Notes under the pieces: model-generated | What the model was told of the DNA's origin: nothing | The model's database searches: none | The model's input: only the letters and a program-made list of their open reading frames with translations | Part shown: piece after piece, positions 31,758 through 44,260 of the stretch | Layout of the letters: each line of letters opens with the position of its first letter | Position numbering within the stretch: the stretch's first letter is position 1 | Assembly (NCBI GenBank): GCA_964035545.1 | Contig: OZ037765.1 | Coordinates: forward strand, 33,953,504 to 34,017,503 | Direction: 5' to 3' | DNA: 64,000 nucleotides | Source: Bugula neritina | Taxonomy: Eukaryota; Bryozoa; Gymnolaemata; Cheilostomatida; Bugulidae | Position numbers and translations under genes: made by a program

Positions 31758-34099
31758 CTGTAAAATATTTTAACAGAATATATGATAAAAGCTTGCCATC
31801 ATCACTCTGTTCAGATGTATATATACTAAAATATTCAAACACATCAGCACTCTATGCTGTACCTAAATTATATACACTAGAGTTATTTACTTGTAGGTAA
31901 TGCATACAGTATACTCTAGTCACCTCTGAGGTACTTTCTTTAGTACTTCCTGTTTCATCTAGTATATCTTAGCATTACTTCACAAAGCAGAGTCATTGAA
32001 TCAGATTGATTATTTTCTGACTTCAGTACTTTAACATCTCATGACATATCATTTGGTTTTCCTAAACTTGATACAGCTTCTTAAAGGTTACTCAACTGTG
32101 TGAGGGGCTATACCCCCCCCCCCCCCCCCCAATAGTATAGGATACATAAACCCTCAACTATTAACTAGGTCAAAGCATTGTGCTGGCTATAATAGTTAGC
32201 TGTTTGTTAGCTAGTATACTGAGGAGTGCATGTAGCCCACACTTTGCTGATACTAGAGTACTATAATCCATAACTTACTTGTTGCCTGGCTACTGGGTGA
32301 TTTATTACTTGAAATAAACTTGAAAACACATACCAATGCTTACTCTATAAGGTGACCAATGTGAACACTGGCTACTAACTAACTACCAATATGAAGTGAT
32401 TATATGGAACTGTGCACACCATTTCATACAAGGACACATCTATATATAACTCTGCCTTCTGATTGGATAATAAGCAAGGCCATGCCCATAACAACCAGCA
32501 ATCATTGTATCTGTATATAGTAGAGAAATTGAGATAGCCTAAGGCCTAATCTCTTTAATTTACTTTTTAAGTTTTGGTTAGGGAGAGGATTAAAATTCTC
32601 TCAAGAATAAAACTTCGTTTGCTACATTTATAATCTAGAACACAGGCTTTTCTCAATTTCTCTATTACTAGACCTAACTCAATGCTGTACTAAATAAAAT
32701 AGCTGACTGCTAAACCCACACAGTGATGGGTTTAACAAAGTGAGAAATGGCTATTGTCAAAATCATACGAAGGCTATACATATACTACAATACAACATCT
32801 ACGACACTCACAAGAAATAAGAAAGAGTCCAAACAAACAGGAGCACACACTGTTTACCATATTTTATGATTCTGCAACAAATGGAAAAATTCTGAAATTT
32901 CATTAGCCTACACTATATTAAAATATTATGTTTTTGGTGAAATGGCGTTCCCAAAAGGGCATTTTGTGTAGGTATAAATAAGTCAATTGAAATTTGGTTA
33001 ATGCTTCTAAATTGAGCAACTGAGCAGATGCTGAAGTCAACATAACTTAGTCTCAGTTACTGCAGGTAATGAAATAATATAATAATAGTTATACATGTAT
33101 TATATAATGTTACAAGACTAGAGATATAATTTATACATACCTGTTAATATACATGATGCAGAGTCTGTCACACTGTCTACTCTGTACCTTACAGTAGTTA
33201 TATTTGAAATACACTGCTGTGTATATATGTTACTGAAATGCCTTAGTAGTGGTGCTCAGCACTATCTAGTGCCTGGGTTGACATCTGCCAGTATAATGTA
33301 ACTAGTAACTGTAGTAGTTGCTATTCATTACTTATTTAGTGTCGTAACCTTCTACATTCCTGGTAGCTATCATGCTGTGTTGGCACATCCTGACTTCCTT
33401 ATGCATATATCAGCCTCGTCTGTTTAGTGATTCTACAGAGTTCAAAGTTCAGTTGGCACTCAGTGCATCAACTTGACTTTGACTCCAATTGACAACATTT
33501 GATGACTCTATTTTGACAGGAAACCTATGCAGCCCACACAGTCAGTTAGAATAAATTTATTAAACTGAAAGAAAAGTGAAAATTCAATCAGCTATGCAGT
33601 GCTGAATTGAAGGCCATTTAATTTTATGACTTTTACTGGCCTAAAACCTGATTTTATTAACTGCTAGACTTATTTCATGTTATGGCTGTTTGTGTGCCTA
33701 CAGTAAGTACAGTCTATCTGTGTGTCTAAAGTAAATATAGTCTGTCTGTGTGTCTACAGTAAGTAGTCGGTCTGTGTGTCTACCACCAACTACAAAGAAT
33801 AGACCAGGAACTTGACCCTAGACTCTCCTATCTCCTCTTCATCAGCTGATTTTGCGTCTACAAGTTTGACAATGGCAAACTATACCTTTACTAATCTCTA
33901 CAGGTACCAGGTGACAGGTAGTAGGTAACAGGTAGTAGGAAACAGGTAGTAGGTAACAGGTAGCAGGTAACATGTACTATAGGATAGGTAAGTGTTATAA
34001 TATTCTGTGCTTACATTGTTTACTAATAATGAAGTAACAATAACTATGGATCTACAAGAAACTACAGGACTCCAGATATTGAGTTAAAACATAAATAAG
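31758..34099. other. gene A upstream flank
   Basis: About 31,760-32,090 matches the flank of gene B (59,626-60,175, with about 230 bp extra in B), for example TTGAATCAGATTGATTA. It includes a C homopolymer (32,110-32,130) and a short GGTAACAGGTAGTAG minisatellite (33,902-33,980). No further gene is recognised. Confidence 0.5.
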
Positions 34100-34102
34100 T
34101 TA

Positions 34103-35282
34103 TAGTGGGGGTGCCAACATGCAAAAATGGGCGGGTGGAGCGCATCAATACTAACCTTTGTTGCTATATATCACTGCAAAGCTAACATTCTACTGATCTC
34201 AGATCTGCGAGTACCTTTTTTGTATCTGGGGGGGTTCTCTCGTGAGAGGGGTGGATATACAGGGGTTCAGCATTTTTCAAGGGGGGACTATGGAACTCTA
34301 AATATTTAATTTTCTGAGTAGTTTAAGTTTGACATTAAAAATATTTTCAAGGAATGTTGTACACATATGAAACTTTCTCTAACAAAAGTTTTGACCAAAA
34401 ATAAAAAAGTGGGCGGAGCCTATAATATGACAAACTACTTTTTTGCATATACCGGATATTCTCTAAACTGCTACTTTTCTGTTCTAGCATTTAGAATGTT
34501 GATTTTTGGTATGAAAACACTCTATTGTGTTCTAATAATGCTCCCCAGTTTTCATTACATTCTGAACTATATAACTTCTTTCCCAACCATAACAAATAAA
34601 AAACATAAAACGGGAGTTATCTCCTCCGTTATAAATTATTGCATTTCTACCCAATAATATTGCTCTTTGCTGATAGGAACAACATCAGCATGATAAAAAT
34701 GTATTCTTAGTGTATTTATATTAGCTTATTGACTTATTTTGAATAACTGATTACAATCAATACTATTAATATTCAATATTTACTGTATAAATTGAGTGTC
34801 AGCAATAATTAACAGACCACTAATATTCCATTTTTTATCCATAAGTATAGTAACATAAAATATGGTTCATAAAAAAGTAATATTATGATTTCAGCATCAC
34901 AAGCAATTACTATGCTCTTTTATATCAGATATTGGTAGACATTTTAATTTTATTTATTTATAAATAAGATGGTATTTAAATTTTAATTTACAATAGATCA
35001 AGCTTTATTACAAAGTTTTGTTATCTCTAGCGTTTATATACCAAATTAAATATATTATAATTCTTCATCAGAACTGTGTTTGTTGCCATCATCATCATAA
35101 TCAGGCTCTTTGTTTGAAAAAGAAGACTGGCCACTTTTGTTGTTGCAATCGAAACATTCACATAAACCACAGCATTTCATCATCAGGCGCTTGCATTTGC
35201 ATGCTTTACTCTTGCAGCTTGCTTTTTTGTATTTACATGCTGTTAAAATCACATCTGCATTGCTCTCAAAATCATATTTTAT
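34103..35282. repeat. left 1,180-bp terminal inverted repeat
   Basis: Pairs with 38,082-39,261. The similarity ends abruptly at ATTTTAT (35,282), beyond which the arms are unrelated. It contains the true 3' end of the element's gene (Cys-rich tail, stop near 35,055). Confidence 0.9.
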
Positions 35283-38081
35283 TGGAGTCAAGCTAGTGTC
35301 CCAACCATGGTCAAAAATTGGCTGATGAAGTAAAATAGGTGTTAAAGCAAGTTGCCAAAGTGTAACTTGATAGTTGGCTCGTTTCACGTGATATTCTAAG
35401 GAATTCCTGCTAGGTGGTAGCTGTGCTTCACTGGAGACATTTTTTAAAGCCAATATTTTATATCTTCCTTCAGTGATATCATCATAGGCACCATATAGGT
35501 TGGAGACAAATCGTTCACACTCTAAGTATGTTTCATCTGATAATGGGGACCAATCATCAGAACCTAAAGACAGATTATAGCGTCCCTTTTCAAGTACCTC
35601 CAAAGCACGCTTTTTAGATATTCGGAAGATAGAACTTACTGAATCCCAACCTGTAAGTGCATGGAGTGATAACAGATTCTTGAGAACTTTTTGTGGAATT
35701 TTTTTGGCTAATTCAGAAAGAGATATATATCTTCTGTGACTCCATATTCCAACAAAGATTACTACATCTTTATTAGCCTGCTCAGTTAAAACATTACTAA
35801 AATGATGTTAGGCGCAATAATAGCAACATCGGTATCTACTGATCTTATTACTACCAAATCGTAATCACTCAGTGCATTAGCTGCGTGAAGGATTGGTCTG
35901 CTTCATCATGATTGGATTTCAATTTGTTACAATTGTAACGATAATGGTTTTGCAGAACACAGACTTCTTTGGCACTACACACTAAAAATGTACCAGCTGG
36001 AATTTTCTCAATATGTCTACTCTACACCTTCACTATGTAATCTACCAACTCATTTTTGTTGTGAATATTGCTCAGAAAAGCACTCCAGTTTTTAGGAACA
36101 GGCACGTTGTCATGAATAATGGAAATAGAGCACATCTGTTGGGCACCCCGTCTAATACGCTCTTGTGTTTTAATTGATGTTTCAGAATACACGTCAAACA
36201 CTACATCAACCCTTGTATATCCTTTGCCACATTCAAGAAATACTTCCAACATCTTCAGAGCGTAGTTATAAAAAGTGCCTGATGTTTTTGTCGAGTGAAG
36301 TATGCACATACTGTCAATAATGATCGATTTGTTGGTGGACAGTTGACTATCATCATTGGAGACCCTGTTTCCAAGATATTTCTGTTCCAAAATATGCATT
36401 AGTTGCGATATGCATATTTTTCTCATCTGTCCGTTTTCAGTAAGTAGAGCAAGAGGAATGAGACCAATTTCTTTCTCTAGAACTGTATGCAAATCTACTT
36501 CTCGGCTTTTGGCGCTTATGAGAAGTTTAGCAAATGATATTTTAGGAACATTTGGTTTAATGGCCGGTTGAAGTGGTTTAGCCACAAAGTCAAAGGAAGG
36601 AATTTTAAGCCAGTGAATAGCAGTGTAAAATGGTTTTATTGCATTCAAAAGTCTATCTTGAAAAAACTTTTGAGCCGTGTCTGCTCCCTGAGCCGTAGCG
36701 GTCACTATTGACAAGGAGGTCTCAGCATCGGGACTTACTCCAGTAGCAATATTAATAAGTTCAGTTGAATTATTGCTAAACAACTTAACATCAAACTGAT
36801 GTAATGTAAAAAAAATTGCTTGTATATCAATCTCATCCTTCATAGTTGTAATGATTGTCTTCCTTGTGTAGTGTTGATGACTGTGAGGTTATTTGGCAAA
36901 AATCCTTTTGCAAAGAGAGCAGTTGGGCTCTGATATGACTAGTTAAGAACCATTTTGTCCGAGCTTCTTCGTGGTTGCTAATGCCAATAATACCTCCAGA
37001 TGTTTTACTGTCTCGGTTCAAAGTTTGCTGCAAGACCTGATCTGGAGCCATATCTGCAAATTTTTTTCCTGTCCTTTTTTTTACGGTAAATGAACCCTTT
37101 GCAAACATTCCATAAACTTCCGGAGCAGATTCAGGCAAATTTAGCATATCAATAAGGTATATAGGCAGCCACCTTGAGTAGTTTGTGCCATCATACGCAA
37201 AAAATACTGGTAGCATTGCCTGCATACTGTCCAAATATAATTGCCAGTTGCCACTATGCTCAGCTCGAATAAATCCCAACATGGCTTCTACTGCATGAAG
37301 GTAAGAATTCCAGAACATTGAAAGGTTAGATTTTAATTTAGTATCAGAATCAAACTTTTTTATAGCAGTAGCAACTTTATCTGCGACAGTGGTCCGTTCA
37401 CGTAAGTTATCACCAATAGAAATATTATGATAATCTAATGGGTCAAACTGCTCATTTTCTTGAAGCCATTCCGAAAGAGATTTTAGTTTCTGCCTTGATA
37501 TTGCCTCATACAAAATCTTGTGTGCCCGTACACCTCTGTTATTATGCTTACCACATAGCACCTGTTTCACTGTAACTTCAGAATATATATCCCTGTGCAC
37601 AAAAACTTGGGCGAAGCCGCTTGGTTTTACCATTTTGTCAAGTGCTGCCATGTAATTCATCAAGATATGAAAACCGCCCATTCGAATTATTGCGTTTGAA
37701 AATTCAGTTGGTTTGTTCCATTGAATCTCTTTGGCAATCTTGTAGATAGCTTGGTCAAATGTAATTATTGAATGTTTCTGATTTAAAACTTCCATAGTTT
37801 TCTTTAGCTGCAGAAGAATAGTATAAATTGTTGATGGACCTGTTGATGGTGCATTAATAATTGGGCAATACCCAATGACTGATCTTTTATTATCTTCTGT
37901 GGCAACCAAATTTCTTACATTAAAGCTACTCCAGCTGGGGCAGTTATGTGTAGAAGGATTTATATCCAATTGAAATAGTTTGATTGGGGCAAGTCTTGCC
38001 AATAGCCATGCTGTATTTAGATTACATGAATCCTCAAGTGACTTTTTCATATTCAGTAATGTCTTTTGACTACGTTTTGTG
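35055..38081 (-). pseudogene. decayed transposase/nuclease gene of the Academ-like element
   Basis: The first part (about 38,081-36,833) is a long open frame with FDQAIYKIAKEIQW and MGGFHILMNYMAAL. After a frameshift near 36,840 a second frame includes SIIIDSMCILH and VDVVFDVYSETSIKTQERIRRG, resembling the N-terminal part of FEN1/XPG-family PIN nucleases. There is a stop at 36,022-36,024, shifts near 35,905 and 35,800, VDTDV (the acidic motif), LHALTGWDS and a Cys-rich tail (CKSKACKCKR, CCGLCECFDC). At least three frameshifts and one stop are present. The 5' end is cut where the right inverted repeat begins, so the first part of the gene is missing. It is not expected to be functional. Confidence 0.75.
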
Positions 38082-39261
38082 ATAAAATATGATTTTGAGA
38101 GCAATGCAGATGTGATTTTAACAGCATGTAAATACAAAAAAGCAAGCTGCAAGAGTAAAGCATGCAAATGCAAGCGCCTGATGATGAAATGCTGTGGTTT
38201 ATGTGAATGTTTCGATTGCAACAACAAAAGTGGCCAGTCTTCTTTTTCAAACAAAGAGCCTGATTATGATGATGATGGCAACAAACACAGTTCTGATGAA
38301 GAATTATAATATATTTAATTTGGTATATAAACGCTAGAGATAACAAAACTTTGTAATAAAGCTTGATCTATTGTAAATTAAAATTTAAATACCATCTTAT
38401 TTATAAATAAATAAAATTAAAATGTCTACCAATATCTGATATAAAAGAGCATAGTAATTGCTTGTGATGCTGAAATCATAATATTACTTTTTTATGAACC
38501 ATATTTTATGTTACTATACTTATGGATAAAAAATGGAATATTAGTGGTCTGTTAATTATTGCTGACACTCAATTTATACAGTAAATATTGAATATTAATA
38601 GTATTGATTGTAATCAGTTATTCAAAATAAGTCAATAAGCTAATATAAATACACTAAGAATACATTTTTATCATGCTGATGTTGTTCCTATCAGCAAAGA
38701 GCAATATTATTGGGTAGAAATGCAATAATTTATAACGGAGGAGATAACTCCCGTTTTATGTTTTTTATTTGTTATGGTTGGGAAAGAAGTTATATAGTTC
38801 AGAATGTAATGAAAACTGGGGAGCATTATTAGAACACAATAGAGTGTTTTCATACCAAAAATCAACATTCTAAATGCTAGAACAGAAAAGTAGCAGTTTA
38901 GAGAATATCCGGTATATGCAAAAAAGTAGTTTGTCATATTATAGGCTCCGCCCACTTTTTTATTTTTGGTCAAAACTTTTGTTAGAGAAAGTTTCATATG
39001 TGTACAACATTCCTTGAAAATATTTTTAATGTCAAACTTAAACTACTCAGAAAATTAAATATTTAGAGTTCCATAGTCCCCCCTTGAAAAATGCTGAACC
39101 CCTGTATATCCACCCCTCTCACGAGAGAACCCCCCCAGATACAAAAAAGGTACTCGCAGATCTGAGATCAGTAGAATGTTAGCTTTGCAGTGATATATAG
39201 CAACAAAGGTTAGTATTGATGTGCTCCACCCGCCCATTTTTGCATGTTGGCACCCCCACTA
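38082..39261. repeat. right 1,180-bp terminal inverted repeat
   Basis: Inverted copy of 34,103-35,282. It carries a plus-strand duplicate of the gene's 3' end (38,079-38,309: Cys-rich tail and acidic SSDEEL end), so this arm looks copied from the left end, overwriting the gene's 5' portion. Confidence 0.9.
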
Positions 39262-39264
39262 TTA

Positions 39265-40429
39265 GTTAAAGCTACTGATAATAATTACTTTGAACTCCCC
39301 TATACTGAAGTCATATTCTACACTATCATGTCAGCTAATTCTTCCTAAAAGATGACTGTTGCAAGAGCTTTTTGATTGTTTGAAAGCTTTTACAACAGCT
39401 TTTTACTTGTAGTTTTTGTTTATTGAGTCAATACAGCTCCATTTCCCTCTTGTTAAAGATGCAGTCAACTTAAACTTTATTGCCCAAATAGTTGTTACAG
39501 TTTTGTGAAAAAAATAAACTGTTGGCATTGGGCAAAAGATTGAGCTGTGTGGCCTTCTTCTGTGCATCGAGCACACAGCATCAGGGCTATCACAACACAT
39601 GTAGGCATCCGTGCCATACAGCATCAGTGCTTACACAATGGCTGCAACATCGTTCATTGAATATACAACTTGAGTTGCGTTTGTACCTTCACGATTTTTA
39701 GTCAGAAATTAAGGAGGAACCTGGACAAGTGTTGTTAACTGAAACTCGCTACTTTTTTCAGCAGAGGTAAAATAAACGAAATTTAAGAAAGGCTCATGGA
39801 AATATATTAAAGTATATTATTATTGTACATCATGATTACCTTATGCCATGTTGCAGTGATCGATCTGATGGATATCATTAATATCAAATTAAACTTTCCA
39901 GCTCATATATCAAATTTAAAGCTAAAATTAATTATTCAACTATTCATTTGGAATATATAGTAAATAAATGTTGTATATGCATATAAGGCATGTGATAGAT
40001 GAAGAATATAATATTGTAATGCTTCAGTAACCCTCAAAGCTATAAACACTGCACTATATAATAGATCATATACACCTAACAGTTGTGACTCAACTGCTTT
40101 AAGACAAAAATTTCAATCTAGATTAAAGCCAATTTTCATACAACTTTTACCTAAAAAATGACCAACAAACAAGTTGGCTGACTTAATTTTCTGAAACAAA
40201 CAAGCTTTTGAGTTTTGGGCGCATGTAGATATAAAATGTGATTTATTTATTTATTTGACAGTTTGAGGTTGATCGAGGGCAAAATTATCTTATACTGTGT
40301 GTTATATAATTTACTGTATTATATAATATACTGTGTGTTATATTCAGTATACTGCGTGTAGGTATAAGGTTATAGGTTATAGGTTATAGTAGGTTATATT
40401 ATGAGTCATGGTTGCTTGCCAACACATTT
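39265..40429. other. spacer right of the transposon
   Basis: AT-rich. Minus-strand frames around 39,500-39,640 contain Cys/His-rich snippets with several stops, possibly old transposon debris. A few 19-bp satellite units (TACTGTGTGTTATATAAT) lie near 40,290-40,345. No gene is assigned. Confidence 0.3.
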
Positions 40430-40985
40430 TCTGCCTAGTACCTGCCTACTACCTGCCTAGTACCTGCCTACTACCTGCCTAGTTCCTGCCTATAGTACCT
40501 GCCTAGTACCTGCCTAGTACCTGCCTGGTACCTGCCTGGTACCTGCCTGGTATCTGTCTAGTTCCTGCCTAGTTCCTGTCTAGTACCTGTCTATAGTACC
40601 TGCCTACTACCTGCCTATAGTACCTGCCTACTACCTGCCTAGTACCTGCCTAGTACCTGCCTAGTACCTGCCTAGCACCTGCCTGGTACCTGCCTGGTAT
40701 CTGTCTAGTTCCTGCCTAGTTCCTGTCTAGTACCTGTCTATAGTACCTGCCTACTACCTGCCTATAGTACCTGCCTACTACCTGCCTAGTACCTGCCTAG
40801 TACCTGCCTAGTACCTGCCTAGTACCTGCCTAGTACCTGCCTAGTACCTGCCTAGTTCCTGCCTAGTACCTGCCTAGTACCTGCCTAGTACCTGCCTAGT
40901 TCCTGCCTAGTTCCTGCCTAGTTCCTGCCTGGTACCTGCCTAGTACCTGCCTAGTACCTGCCTAGTTCCTGCCTAGTTCCTAGGT
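40430..40985. repeat. 11-bp CTGCCTAGTAC satellite
   Basis: About 50 copies of an 11-bp unit CTGCCTAGTAC with TAC, TTC and GGTAC variants and occasional 2-bp insertions (CTATAGTAC). A block of roughly 160-170 bp recurs within it. Confidence 0.9.
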
Positions 40986-41274
40986 TAAACCTGGACTTGT
41001 AATGAGAAATAAAGTTACTATTATCAAACCGAATTCTTATCACAACCAAACATGAACGTCCTCAATACCAAATTCAAATGGCAAACATATACATGTAATA
41101 TATTTAAAGCTATGTAATATTATTACAGATATAGTTATAACAAAAGCATTCCAACTTAAGTACTACATATACATTATATATAATAAATATATATAGAAAG
41201 AATATATGGCATATAATAAATTAAGAATATTTAACCCCATAACTATAAACACTACACTAATTGATAATATACAC

Positions 41275-41354
41275 ATAATATATATATATATATATATTAT
41301 AATAGTATGATATTTTACAAACAGAAATCTAATATACTATTTGATAATATACAC

Positions 41355-41408
<54 letters not shown>

Positions 41409-41425
41409 ATATATATATTATATTA
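41275..41425. repeat. TA dinucleotide tracts
   Basis: Two uninterrupted (TA)n tracts, about 41,279-41,298 and 41,359-41,404. They sit in a roughly 80-bp duplicated segment (TTGATAATATACACATAA and ATGATATTTTACAAACAG occur twice). Confidence 0.9.
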
Positions 41426-42300
41426 GTATGATATTTTACAAACAGGAATCTATATATACTAATCGCAATTTATATATAAGCGGAGACTTGCTACTAAAGT
41501 ATTTTCTTAACCTAGCTTTACCCAAAATCATTCTTCCAACTATTTAAGAGTCATAAATAAGGAATAATAAACTTTTGTAAAAAAATTTAGCTTTTAAATT
41601 TGAGACATTTCAGATTAATTTTTTTATGTATTATAGTTGTACTTTTTGATGATTTGAAAATAGTTTGAATGCAAGATTCGTGAATATCACAGATTATGCC
41701 TTCCATTGTTAGTAGTTTCATGTAGTGTTTCATGTTTCATGATGAAGTGCTATACAATATCTTCCATATCATAATAATATATTATAATAATATATATGAT
41801 AAAAGTTGTGAGTATTTAAAGTATAGCAGCTTCTGTCAAAACCCAGATGACAAACTTTTTTTTTTAAATTTGGACATTTTTAAAAAAGAAAATTTGCTCA
41901 AATCTATAGATTGATGATGCAGCACTAATCAAAGTTTTATATGCTTTGGTACCCTTTCTGACAATACATTACCATTTTAAGAAAATATTGCCATGGAAAC
42001 TAATTCACTTTAGTCCATTGCATAACTTGTTAGAACAGTTCTCTTAAATGCTGAAGCCAGCTAGGCAAAGTGTAGGGAATGCTCATGAACTATGCCTGTA
42101 CCCATGTTATATTGCTATATAGTTACCAATAAACTCTATTTTATTACCAAATTATATTTGATTGCCAGTTAGTACATGTTGAGGGTTTTGTTATTCAATT
42201 TCGCTTCAACAAATCATCTTACGTCAGTTTTTACAGTAAAGAAAACCTCTTATAGCTAATAAATGTTTTATTGAATATATCATGCGTAGACTGAGGTCAG

Positions 42301-43796
42301 TACAAACTTGTGTTACCGGGAGACAAGTTATGCTGCCAGAAACAAAATGCTGCCTTACAAATCTCCAGTACCGTGTACTAAGTTAACCAGGACCCTGCTT
42401 ACTGACAATGTCAATGGTGAGTTCTGTTGAATAATATCCAGCTCTTTAATTGGCCCTTTATGCCCAACTTATGATTAGGAGTTGCCCTCTCCTTCAGGTA
42501 TTCCCTGTGACAATATCATATAGAAATGAATTACTAAAATTTAAATAATTGCCTGTTCTAGGAAACATTTAGTTTGATATTAATGCCACACATACTTCAA
42601 TGAATTTATTATAAAAATATATCATCATTGTGAATTTTGGCCAAAATAAATTTGAAATTGTTTTTGTCGTCACTTGTTTATTGAGCAATGCTGAGTGGCA
42701 GCTAGGGTATAATCAAATTAACCACACATGCTGCCTGTCACCTCACCACTCTGGTTAGTCGGCCAACCACACATGCTGCCTGTCACCTCACCACTCTGGT
42801 TAGTCGGCCAATAACATTTGATAGCCCAAACTATGCTAATAGATTCGAAGGAAACAGAGCGCCAAGATGAGGCTAGTTGATAGAAGTTGCTATATTTACT
42901 ATGTGTATACTGTAATAATATAATAATACATTTATCATATACTTGCAGACGAAAGAAAGCTTCAGGTCTACTTGGAACGGTTGCTAAGAGACAGGAGGAA
43001 ACAGAGTGCCAAGATGAGGCAGCAGCTGACAGCATTTGAAAATCATCAAGCTGCCAAAAAGAGGCTGTGGAGCAGAACAGACGAACTTCAGCTCAGTAGA
43101 CTCAACTTACCACAGATACAGTTGGGGAAGACGACTCTGAAGTCAGTGGCACTAGAGGAGGTAAGTAGCTGAGTTGAGTAGAAACATAGTCCAAGGTTTT
43201 ATATAAGCAAAACTAAACCTTTTGGCATACATTTAGTCTACCGCAAATATGATAAGACATCATTTGCTATATACTGTGTTGTTTGTAACAGCTTCCTGTC
43301 ACTACTTCCTGTAACTACTTCCTGTTCCTATTTCCTGTTCCTACTTCCTGTCACTACTTCCTCTCACTACTTCCTGTGAGAAATTTCTTCTCCTAACTTT
43401 GATTTACTTTCTTTATCATGCTGTAAACAATGTAGTGATTAGAAATGAAATTCTAATATTGCAAAACATTTTATGAATATATGACTACTACTGCAGTTTA
43501 CTTTTCTATTCCCTGTTCTCCAGATTTACAGAAAGCCTAAGAACCTGAAAACAGCGGAGTTCACGGTACCTCTGTTGCCAGTGATGGTAGGTGAAGACAT
43601 GCAGAAGATTGTGGAGTACAACAAGCAGATATTCATCACCAGACTTCCCACAGTAGAGAGACTGACAACCAGACAAATGAGGAGGTACAATGGGTACAAG
43701 GGTTCTCGTCTGTTAGAAGATAAGAAAGCTCTTCAAGATAAACGATTCAAAAGACTGTCAGATGCTCTGTCAGAAAGGAAAAGTGCAACAAAATAA
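42301..43796 (+). CDS. 3' part of an unidentified plus-strand gene (three exons)
   Basis: Exons 42,949-43,160 and 43,524-43,796 are well supported: acceptor CTTGCAG, donor GAG/GTAAGT, acceptor TTCTCCAG, stop TAA at 43,794-43,796. A probable preceding exon at 42,301-42,416 (AGGTCAG acceptor, donor AATG/GTGAGT) joins in the correct phase. The protein is basic and helical: LQVYLERLLRDRRKQSAK, KKRLWSRTDELQLSRLNL, then KTAEFTVPLLPVMVGEDM, IFITRLPTVERLTTRQMR and a Lys-rich end LSERKSATK. No domain was recognised; the first exon may form a coiled coil. AATAAA overlaps the stop codon. It lies between genes A and B on the opposite strand, and its 5' end is not found. Confidence 0.65.
42718..42808. repeat. 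45-bp tandem duplication
   Basis: Two back-to-back copies of a 45-bp unit containing ACACATGCTGCCTGTCACC and CTCTGGTTAGTCGGCC, in the intron between the first two plus-strand exons. A nearby 27-bp piece, 42,849-42,875, also repeats part of the next exon (GGAAACAGAGTGCCAAGATG). Confidence 0.85.
43288..43378. repeat. 12-bp CTACTTCCTGTC minisatellite
   Basis: About seven units of CTACTTCCTGTC with CACT, AACT or TCCT variants, in the last intron of the plus-strand gene. Confidence 0.85.
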
Positions 43797-43854
43797 AATC
43801 TAGTAAACCTTTCTTTATGACAAGATCTTTGACTTACATGTAATGTATACTTTA

Positions 43855-44012
43855 TGTTATAATATTATATAATATACTTTGTGTTATAATATAATGCACT
43901 GTGTGTTATATAATATACTGTGTGTTATATAATATACTGTGTGTTATATAATATTCTGTGTATTATATAATATACTGTGTATTATATAATATACTGTGTG
44001 TTATATAATATA
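43855..44012. repeat. 19-bp AT-rich satellite, second array
   Basis: About eight units of TACTGTGTGTTATATAATA, the same family as 7,545-7,950. The DNA that follows (to about 44,260) also resembles that after the first array. Confidence 0.85.
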
Positions 44013-44260
44013 TAATTTTATCATTTTATTATGGTACTCTATTATGCAATATGCTATATGTTACGTTGTGTTTATTGCTAAAGAGGCTAAACATATTATT
44101 AGGTTTTATTATGTTATGTTATACAATATATTATATTTTTCCACAGTATATGATATACAGTATTTTATATTGCACAAGCTCAGCTTCAGTATTATAATAT
44201 GAAAATATGTTTTCTAGTTAAAAGAATATATTTTTGTATTATCTTCAATTTACTATTGAG

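Larger units (their letters stand above)
34103..39261. mobile_element. Academ-like DNA transposon with long inverted repeats
   Basis: A 5,159-bp element with ends TAGTGGGGGTGCC and GGCACCCCCACTA, flanked by a 3-bp direct repeat TTA (34,100-34,102 and 39,262-39,264). The terminal inverted repeats are 1,180 bp each and almost identical. The interior codes, on the minus strand, for a decayed protein with FEN1/XPG-like nuclease motifs and a Cys-rich tail. Academ elements are known for 3-4 bp target duplications, an XPG nuclease and a Cys8-type zinc motif, so that superfamily is the best fit. Nearly identical arms suggest fairly recent arm homogenisation. Confidence 0.7.

Noticed and set aside
38053-38346. 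Apparent proteins at both ends of the transposon (35,018-35,296 and 38,053-38,346)
   Set aside because: They are antisense readings of the inverted-repeat copies of the Cys-rich gene end.
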